The notes beneath the pieces were generated by a model. It saw only the letters and a program-made list of their open reading frames with translations, did not search any database and was not told where the DNA came from. From Helichrysum umbraculigerum (lineage: Eukaryota; Streptophyta; Magnoliopsida; Asterales; Asteraceae), in NCBI GenBank assembly GCA_949592205.1, contig CATIUR010000003.1:81865001-81929000 (forward strand): a DNA stretch of 64,000 nt, in the 5' to 3' direction. The translations under genes and the position numbers were made by a program. Shown here piece after piece: positions 56,224 through 64,000 of the stretch (position 1 is its first letter; each line of letters begins with the position of its first letter).

Positions 56224-57120
56224 GACTTGATCTGGTGCACCGTGCTGTTCAACTATGTTTAGCAAAGAGTCGGCTCTTGATGTAAGCAGAAATTCTTATT
56301 AGTGAATTTCATGCTTTTATGAATTTTGAGATTTGGAGACGAATCTTGCTTAGACATCTTTGTAGTGTGGGTTTGCGATCCCACACTTAGAGCTTTGAAG
56401 TGTTAGCACATGCGAGTCTCTTTGAAGAAGATTCTCCAGGGCACTCCTCTCGAGATGTGTGTAAGCTTCGTGGTCTTGTAGTGGTGTGAATCTTGCAGTG
56501 GCTACCTTTGACTTCACAGGTTTCTTTCCTTGAAAAGCGCGTCATCTCGTGTTGGCTCATTCACACATTCATCACACATAATCACTTATTCTAAATAAAG
56601 AAACAAACGTGATAAGTAAACTAGATAAGCTAAATACTGATAATAATAATAAAGGACTTAACCATAAAGGTCAAGCAATATCCCAAAAGATAACCAAGTG
56701 CAAGAGAGGTCACAATATTAATACAGACAATAGTCAAAAGTATGAATCACAAAATATAATCAGAATGGAAGATCATCTGGAAAGAAGTCATCAGTCGGTG
56801 GTGGTGGTGGTCCACATACTGACTGCTGACCACTGGATACTCTCTGCTCATCATCTGGAGGTAGAAGACCTCGCTGTATCAATATCTGTCTAAGAATAAT
56901 CGCAGGAAGAGCCATCACATCATCATACCCCTCTGCTAGCATTTCCTTTGCAGTGACGCCTGATGACTCAAGTAAACCTAGAAATACCTGACGGAGAGAG
57001 GTCTCGGTGGAGATCTGGCCAGAGAAGAGAGGTCCTAAGTCAAGAACAGGGCCAGGACTACCAGGGAATAATGCATCTGTGCCAATATAGAGTAGGTTTG
57101 GTCTGTATGATGTGCTAGGT
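56224..57120 (-). mobile_element. Element B internal region, distal part
   Basis: Resumes the Athila/Tat-like 3' region cut by C: it has the CCCACACTTAGAG motif (56381-56393) within a small hairpin (GTGTGGG...CCCACAC, 56367-56387). At 57120 the LTR of element G interrupts it. Confidence 0.65.
56760..57120 (-). pseudogene. C-terminal fragment of an unidentified element B protein
   Basis: About 120 codons open on the minus strand and end at a stop at 56760, upstream (in element sense) of the long noncoding 3' region. The sense start is lost: the frame is cut at 57120 by the LTR of element G. Composition is Leu, Pro and Gly rich with a Pro run (five Pro near the end) and Asp/Phe tail; residues in the middle look helical. 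Position after pol and before the polypurine region is where Athila-type elements carry their extra ORF, but I cannot recognise it as such. It may also be a pol-distal remnant. No motif supports a function. Confidence 0.4.
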
Positions 57121-58190
57121 TGTCGCACCCCCAAATTATGAGGCGGAAGCGGGTCGGTTCGGGGCGCGACTAATCAATAACAAAGCACATAAGATACATA
57201 ATGAACGACTCTACATGCGTCATTTACAAATACATTGATATTATAAAGTCTTACACTGTTATAATATAGTTTACAAAAGCTCCTGAGCTAAAATGATAGA
57301 GATTCTATGGCATAACTAATTTATACAAAATATAGTAATGCATGACAATCTCTTGATGTCTGAATGTGACTCGAGCTAATGGGCATCATGAGTGGCAGAC
57401 CTAATGCTGCTGAGAACCTGAGAATACATGCTAAAGGTCAGCTATAAAGCTGGTGAGCTCACAGGTTTAATGATAAGAACAATGTATGAATCACAAGATA
57501 TAATGATAATTGAAATTAATCAAATATAATGTACATACAGCCATGAGCACATAGTCTGAGCTTAACTGAGGTGTCAGGATCACAATTAAGGGCCTCAGCG
57601 AGGGTGCCTCTATGCGTATGCCTAATCAACATACGTATGAACAAATGATAATGCATCCGTTTTGACCAGTCAGTGCTTGCTGACCCGGACGGGGATTGTC
57701 AGTCCCATATGGATCCATACACTAACATTCACGCTACAAAGTATTACCAAACTATGCTATGAGGACTTAAAATGATTAGATGATTAACTCATGTAGTATA
57801 TATCGATGTTTTGATACTTGTGTTCATATGTAAAACAAAATGAGCATGTATCTCACCCCTAGGTAAAAGTATTTAAAAAGGGGCTATGAGACTCACCTGA
57901 GCCTAATGAGATGCTAATAAGCACAAATGATGGTATACAAGGAATGATGTCGTTTCCAACGACTGAAACCTGCCGGGCGTCCTAGACGCGCAAGGTTATA
58001 ATGATTAGATGTCTCAACAGACCATCTATGCTAGTTGTCCATCAACTAGTTATGTCCAAATACTTTGGTTGTTGATTATGTTTGAGCTTTGAAAACATGT
58101 ACGGCCCGTTGGTGATAGTTTGTAATAATAATTCAAAAGTATTATTATTATATGAGTCATCGTTGTGTTGTATACTTATAGATTTGTTCG
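57121..58190 (-). mobile_element. Element G: truncated LTR related to D
   Basis: Starts TGTCGCACCCCCAAA, the same terminus as D. It shares several blocks with the D LTR: GGGCTATGAGACTCACCTGAG (versus GAAACTCACC in D), the CCCGTTGGTGA block and AGTTTGTAATAATAATTC. Overall it is well diverged, so it is another family of the same lineage in minus orientation. Its further part is displaced by the LTR at 58191. Confidence 0.75.
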
Positions 58191-59345
58191 TGAACAGTTT
58201 TAAAATTTTTATTTTTTTGCTGGGCTCAAATTGTCCTAGCCACCTACCTTGTGGGTAAAGCGGCAAGTGTCACTCGAGTGTCGTCCAAAATCGGATAGAA
58301 TTGAACTAAATTTGACTACCAAAGATAATTTCACAATTAGGATGGGTTTTAAAACAAGGTTGGTTTGGTTTGGTTTATTAATCTACTGACAGAAAGTAAA
58401 GTGCAGAAAAGTAAATGAGATTATAAGTAGCAGGTAGAGAGTGATTGCTGAAACTTCGACGATTAGGGTTTCGGGATGATATTATATTGATGATTAACCT
58501 GATTAAGAATCTTCTAAACGGTCGGTGTAAACACTAGGATCCTACGTCTAAGGTGAAACCCTAAAGCGTATGTCACTGAACCCTAGGTTATCGTGATTCT
58601 GATCAGATGGGATTGTCTTCAGACCCACCTCACCGTCTCTTTCAGAGACCAAGCGACCCTCTGGTTTGGGGTTAAGGAATAAGGCAACAATCCACAACAC
58701 TGATCTTTCTTAACACCTATGTCTATCCAATTTTAACAGATTAATAACTGGTTGTATACTGAGTAAGTTAAGCTATCGGTTTAATAGAGATTAGGGGTTT
58801 TAAGCATCTGGGAACACAGCCGGCATCCTTGCTTTCATATCCTAACTCATGTGTTTAATCTGGTTAAGCTCAATTACTTCCGTCATGGATTAGACTCTCC
58901 TTTGCCATCGGTTGTTCATCCCTAGGTATGCGTACAGTGTATAGTGCTTAGGTTCCACAGTACTCTAACCCTAGGTATATCTACGGTGTTTTAAAGATTT
59001 TAATATCTTCACACAGCTTTATAACCAGAGGTAGTTTAACGGTGTACTACGGCATTTTCACGGCTTAGCAAGACCTAGACCCATGTTTGAAAGGGTTGCT
59101 TTCAGGTAATCCACGGTGAGATAGACCATCGGCATTTCCTTGGCTTCCACGTATTTGTACTCTACCAGTGGTATTTCCAACGCTATACCAAGTATTCTGA
59201 CGTATTACAGTGGTCTCACAGTTTCATACAAATAGGAGATAACTGTGTATTCGTAGTTAGGGTTGATCAGATCCTATCCTAGGGCAACAGTCACGTGAGA
59301 GACCGGAAAGGGTGATTAATTAGGTCTATATCCAGGATAAGTCTA
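58191..59345 (-). mobile_element. B2: second B-family LTR, 3' half
   Basis: Matches 14551-15715 from TGAACAGTTTT to GGATAAGTCTA with scattered substitutions and small indels (for example a missing GATGATT near 58490). The left neighbour is element G sequence, not a primer-binding site, so it is the left end of a separate minus-strand element, not the 5' LTR of B. It is broken at 59345 by element F. Confidence 0.85.
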
Positions 59346-61556
59346 TGATAACACGCAAAAAGTCATGTTTTCGTGTGCCATTATCTCACCATTTTAGCCC
59401 AATTATTAATGAAAACACTTAAATATGAACTTAAATGTCACATTTCATCATTAGGGCTAAAATATAGACGATGTTTCAAGATTCAACCAAAAAGACCTAA
59501 AAACGAGTAAAATAGAGAACAAACGGTTAACGAATCTTCCGTTCACGCATTTAAGCACAAATTAAGCTATACTTGGAATTATGACCTCTAACTTATGTCA
59601 TTTTCTTCGTTAGGAAATTACGAAACCGTGAGCGCAAGAATCACTCAAAACGGATAAACGACGAAGAAGTTACGCCCGAACGAAGAAACGAAGAACCGAA
59701 GAATCAAGATACGGGAGAGCTAGACCGTATACGGCCAAACTAGACCATATACGGCATAGCACAGACCGTATACGGCCTAGCTAGACCGTATACGGCCTAT
59801 TACAACCGTATACGGTCTGTGTTCTCCCGTATTCACCCTATGCTCAACCGTATACACTCCAGTTCTCCCGTATTTGCCCTAGCTCAACCGTATCGTGCAT
59901 TTGGGCGATAAAAATCAGGTTTTTATTCGGGTTTGCGATACGGTTGTGCATTTGAAGATTTGGATACGGTCTACGGATACGGTTGTGCGAATTCTATATA
60001 TAGAGGCTTCATTTCAACATTTCAACACACTTTCACACTTTTTTTCACACTTCTCATCTCACACACACACTTTCTCTCTCTAGAATAAATTAGTTGGTAG
60101 TTAGTTTAGTTAATCTAGTAGGGTACGAGCTTTAAGCTCTTTTGTAACGGAGGTGCTCCGAGACTGCGGTGTCGCACGATTTGTAATAACGCTTTGTCAG
60201 GTTTTATTATAATCTCTATCTTGTTATTTTAAATAATGTTGTGCTGTTGCTATGCTTGTTTAGAATTACTTGCTAGGATTATTGCCATGCTTAGCTAGAC
60301 AAATCTGTGTTTGCTATGATAGTTGCCATGCTAGGGTAGTTATACTTAAATCATGTTGTTACTCTGTCTATATGCTATTGAAATATATTTGAATCTATGA
60401 ATTGAATCTCAAATGTTTATCTATCCAACTTATGCTATGGTTAGTAACATCCTTCTAGGCTTGGCCAATTGCTAGTTGTATGCCGGTAATTATTCTGTGT
60501 CTGATGATCGTTGAACTCGACATGGCCGGTGTTCTCCTGGTTGAAATATTATCGGAGGGAGACACGGAGCGTAGGATTAGAGATAGATTAGATTCAAGTC
60601 ATTTAACGAGTGTCTTTGAGAGAACTTTCGAGACACTTGTGACTTAACCATGTACCCCGTCACTCTGCATAATTGATCCCTGCTATGCTGCCTTTCTGCA
60701 TGTTCTTGTTTGATTGTTGCTTAGGGTTTGCATGCTAGTATCTGTTATGCTGATTAGTTACATGATTAGGTTTTCGAATATTTATCAATTGCATACACCA
60801 GTTTAACATGCATAGAATAGTTAAAATGATTTATATGAAATAATGATGAACAATTTAATCAACCGTTAGACCAGATCATCCCAACTTGTTCCGGTAGGAA
60901 ACCCCTGTTCATGTTTTTGTTTATTCAACAATTCATGCCATGATTCGGATATCTCAAATGTCCGAGATTGGGGAACAAGACTCGAGGATGGTTGTTGGTT
61001 AAATTGGTTGCTACATTTGGGACAACTTCCGGTGTAGTTTACATTCCATAACTGTTATCCATGTGACATGTTATTTATCTGATTGCGGTCAACTCTACGT
61101 TAGATAGATAATAGGCTAGGAGTTATGGCTCATTAGGAAATATAGCTGTCATCTTAACTAAGGCTTTATCCCATTAACTACCCCTAAATAGCATAAGTAA
61201 TTATCATAGTAAACACTCGCTTCACCTATAAGTTCTCGTTGCCACCTCCCCTCCACTTTACTTTATTTTAATTTAATTTTAGATAATTAGTAGTTAGTTA
61301 AAACCAAAACAAACCAAAAATCTCTTTTAAACCCCAGCTAAATCCACATAGATAACTGAAGTCCTAGATCCCATGCCCGTTGTGGTTTGAAGAACGACCC
61401 TAGGTCATACCTATCGCTGTACTCACCCATAGCTTTAGTATACTTAGGCCCAGCAAAAAAAAAACAAATTTTTAAAAAAACCCTCTGGTGGCCGTGCCCG
61501 GAGGAAGGTCCGCAACGACGCGAGTAAAATCGCAACCGACCTCTTGGCACCCATCA
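59346..61556 (+). repeat. 5' LTR of element F (2,211 bp)
   Basis: Starts TGATAACACGC and ends CCCATCA. A TATA box (TCTATATATAGAGG, 59993-60006) marks the promoter, with a transcribed CT-rich leader after it. No gene; the open frame at 59895-60083 has no domain. The first bases resemble the start of the B LTR (AAAAAGTCATGTTT shared), so F and B are related families. Confidence 0.85.
59705..59900. repeat. CCGTATACGG palindrome cluster in the F LTR
   Basis: Four perfect CCGTATACGG palindromes (about 59728-59815) and several variants (CCATATACGG, CCGTATACAC, CCCGTATT) lie roughly 100-290 bp upstream of the TATA box, the same motif as in the B LTR. Confidence 0.88.
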
Positions 61557-61562
61557 AGTCTT

Positions 61563-61581
61563 TGGGCGCCGCTGCCGGGGA
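61563..61581 (+). promoter_or_regulatory. Primer-binding site of element F
   Basis: TGGGCGCCGCTGCCGGGGA, six bases after the LTR, is close to the complement of the tRNA-Asp 3' end used by Athila/Tat elements (one inserted G and one T-to-C change relative to the form I expect). Confidence 0.8.
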
Positions 61582-61716
61582 CTACAACGACCGATTTAGG
61601 AATTTAGTTGTCTTAGTTATTTAGCGATCCTTTCGGAAGATCAATATCATCCGAAAGTTCCTTTTCTGTTCTTTCCTTTCCAAAACTCTCTTTTCTACCA
61701 AACCCGAACTTCAGCT

Positions 61717-63585
61717 ATGACGAATCGTATTACTCTCGCCTCGACCTGCACACCATTACTGGAGGGAAGAGGAGGACCTATCGTGCTGCCTGACGAAAAC
61801 TTTGAAATTAAGCCTAGCGTTATCAAGTTACTCAAAACCTTCTGCCAATTTCACGGTTTTCCGCTCGATGATCCAAATTCACATTTGGATAGATTCATCA
61901 ATCTTTCTGATTCATGTGAGCAATCAGGGATTGCAAGAGAAGTCTCCCAACTAAATCTTTTTCCCTATTCTTTATCTTCACATGCTCGAACCTGGTTTGA
62001 TGAACTCGAACCCAATTCGATTCATACTTGGGAGGAGTTGGCTACTAAGTTTATGGCTAAGTTTTTCCCTCCTTCCAAGCAAGCCAAGCTCAAGGATGAC
62101 ATCGTTAGTTTCCGACAAGGAACCAATGAATCATTATATCTGGCATGGGAACGATTTAAGAAGATACTTAACAGATGTCCGAATCATCAAATGGGTAAGA
62201 TGAACCTAATCTGCATATTCTACAATGGTCTGACTCCTTAGCACAACTCAACCCTCGATGCTGCTTCTCAAGGAAATTTCATGTCACACACTTCTGAAGA
62301 AGCCTGGGAGCTAGTTGAGACGATAGCGATGCATCAACATGACTGGGAGTTTGGCGAACCGGCTAAGGAATTAACTAGTACTTCAAGCCTATCCTTGGAA
62401 GCTCTGCAAGCTCAAGTGGACAATCTCTCCAGAGTCTTCAAGGATCTTCAATCTTCTACGGAAGAAATTTTGGTCACTACCGTTAAAAACCCTGAATCGA
62501 ACTTTCATTCTAAACCTTTCATTCAGCGGCCGACCAATAACCCACCTACTCAGTTTCTGCAACCTTTATCCTCTAATATGTCAGATTCCCCCATGAATTC
62601 TCAACAACACTATAATGAAACTTTAACTAATTTCATGGTTGAACAAATGATCATAAACAAACAAGTAATAGATTTTCAAGATAAAATTGATGCTTTACTT
62701 AGAATATCAGGAGATTTGATCAAAAACCTGGAAGTTAGTCTAAAACAACTGTTTTTAAAAGTTGAGAACCAAGGAGGAATCATGGTCATCACTAGAGGAG
62801 GTAAAGAGACCGGAAATGAGAAATCCTCAGATAATTCTTCAAATCAACTTCCTATCTCTGAACCGACCACTGATCCAGTGCCTAGTGACACCCCTGTCAC
62901 TGCACCAGATCCAGTATCACCTAAAGCCTCAGAAATCATTCCACGAACCAGGATACCCTTCCCTGGTAGGCTTAAGAAAGGGAGGCAGGAAGCACAATTT
63001 GGGAAATATCTGGAAATGTTTAAAAGCTTGCACTTAAACGTTAGACTATTAGACGCTTTAGTAGAGATGCCTAGTTGTGCAAAGTTTTTCAAAGAACTCA
63101 TTTCAAATAAAGAAAAATTAAGACAGATAGTTAGTTTACCCTTAGATGCTGAATGCTCAGCAATCATGTTACATGGCCTTCCACCCAAACTAGGAGATAC
63201 TGGCCGTTTCACTATTCCTTGTTTTCTTCAAAACATCCAAGTTAGTAACGCCTTAGCTGACCTAGGTGCTAGTGTCAATCTTATGCCTTACTCTCTCTAT
63301 AAGAAACTAGGATTAGGTGAACTGCTACCCACTCGAATGACCATCCAATTAGCTGATAGATCAGTTAAACTCCCCCGAGGAATTGCTGAAGATATAATGG
63401 TCCGAGTCGGTAAATTTATCTTCCCAGTTGACTTCGTCATTATGGATATCGAGGAAGATGCCCACGTTCCCCTCATCCTTGGTAGACCTTTCCTAAACAC
63501 TACCAAGGCTGTGATAGAGGTAAACGAAAAATCTTTAAAACTGAGGGTCGGAGCGGAGGAAGTCACTTTAATATCGATAAGTTGA
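61717..63585 (+). pseudogene. Element F gag-protease, one in-frame stop and a frame break
   Basis: Athila-type capsid and protease frame. ATG 61717 opens 174 codons with the retrotransposon gag fold (Trp-Phe-Asp-Glu-Leu near 61993, Phe-Pro-Pro near 62065). TAG 62239-62241 interrupts it, and the same frame continues to 63585. Residues after the stop (Asp-Ala-Ala...Glu-Ala-Trp-Glu-Leu) are the usual gag C-terminus, so the stop is a point lesion. A Ser/Pro/Thr-rich linker (62820-62960) leads to the protease-like domain (63215-63530), with Asp-Leu-Gly-Ala in place of Asp-Ser/Thr-Gly-Ala and a later Leu-Gly-Arg-Pro-Phe-Leu. The frame ends at TGA 63583-63585 while similarity continues in the -1 frame. 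No zinc knuckle was seen. Confidence 0.85.
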
Positions 63586-64000
63586 TGAAGCATCCTATGG
63601 GAGAAATTCTTGGTCTTGTGGATGCCATGCAGGAAATATATGACGAGCATTTGGAGGAGATTCTAGCAGTCAGCAGTAACGAACCTTTCTCCAGCACTGT
63701 CATCACCAAAAGAAGACTTTGCCAGGACGACATCGGACTCTGCTCAGCTATCTCTGACCAACCAGCACCTTCCGGAGAGCTGCTATTTCCCTTACCTGAA
63801 ATGAAGAATCCTTTAGCACCGCCTAACTACTCTCCCACGAACAACTCCGTTGTTGCTGTTCCTTTAGGCGAAGGCATCCCTATTCCACTTTTAAGAAGAA
63901 ATCAGTTTTTTTCGATACCCGAATCGTCTCCGTCTGTAGCTGAGATTCTCAAATCTTTCGAGGAGATGGATCCCGGTACTTTGCCACAACTATCTGAAGG
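63585..64000 (+). pseudogene. Element F pol, beginning only
   Basis: Open from about 63564 in the -1 frame relative to gag-protease, with an ATG at 63585 that overlaps the preceding TGA by one base, and still open at the window edge (at least 138 codons). It begins Met-Lys-His-Pro, the segment that follows protease in Athila polyproteins, and is then Ser/Pro/Glu rich (linker to reverse transcriptase). The reverse transcriptase itself would lie beyond 64000. Whether the frame change is a lesion or programmed is discussed in the findings. Confidence 0.7.

Larger units (their letters stand above)
59346..64000 (+). mobile_element. Element F: Athila-like gypsy element, 5' part
   Basis: Begins at 59346 inside B2. 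The B copy at 15706-15720 shows the empty site, which places the break after GTCTA (59341-59345), the expected target duplication. LTR, tRNA-Asp primer site, gag-protease and the start of pol are in the window; the rest lies beyond 64000. Confidence 0.88.

Noticed and set aside
56609..56893. Plus-strand 94-codon frame
   Set aside because: Low-complexity start, no domain, and opposite to the sense of element B and its minus-strand reading frame.
58191..59345. Second B LTR read as the 5' LTR of element B
   Set aside because: The side that should carry a primer-binding site is element G sequence, so it is a separate insertion.

Overview
The window is a plant nuclear repeat block, probably from a eudicot and possibly from Asteraceae. 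The family placement is only an impression; no taxon-specific gene is seen. The plant assignment rests on a BAHD (HCT-like) acyltransferase relic, a MuDR-type MULE, a Stowaway-like MITE, tRNA-Met-primed chromovirus-like Ty3/gypsy elements and tRNA-Asp-primed Athila/Tat-like elements. No intact host gene is present. No rRNA, tRNA or CRISPR array was recognised by eye.

Layout. 1-3135: an old Copia-like relic (coiled-coil gag remnant, 3' LTR) split by a 461-bp solo LTR with a perfect CTTTG target duplication. 3136-5629: AT-rich intergenic DNA with a MITE and a tandem duplication. 5630-7327: exon 2 of an HCT-like gene, split just before its HXXXD motif by an 814-bp solo LTR. 7660-8285: a degenerate GC-rich minisatellite. 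9170-14229: a complete 5,060-bp MULE with a perfect 9-bp target duplication TTCATTTTA, a two-intron transposase gene closed by four point stops, and a broken convergent second gene. It lies inside an unidentified minus-strand open frame.

14551-57120 is a three-level nest. A minus-strand Athila/Tat-like element (B; 14551-18683 and 56224-57120) is interrupted by a plus-strand gypsy element (C; 18684-56223). C carries a 12.5-kb element D (20943-33484, minus, ATACT duplication) in its 5' LTR. C also carries a 10.7-kb element E (40497-51154, plus, AGAAC duplication) in its pol gene. E has one intact 1,469-codon gag-pol. D has intact pol and near-identical LTRs but no gag. 57121-64000 is a second nest: a D-related LTR (G), cut by a B-family LTR (B2), cut by a plus-strand Athila-like element (F) that runs off the window.

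Two observations stand out. First, C, D and E all encode a homologous 151-158-residue protein (here ORF-B) between primer-binding site and gag, and C adds a 253-residue ORF-A with a C-terminal hydrophobic segment. Second, most LTR families here carry their own cluster of short CpG-rich palindromes, usually shortly upstream of the LTR TATA box; the motif differs between families but the position recurs.
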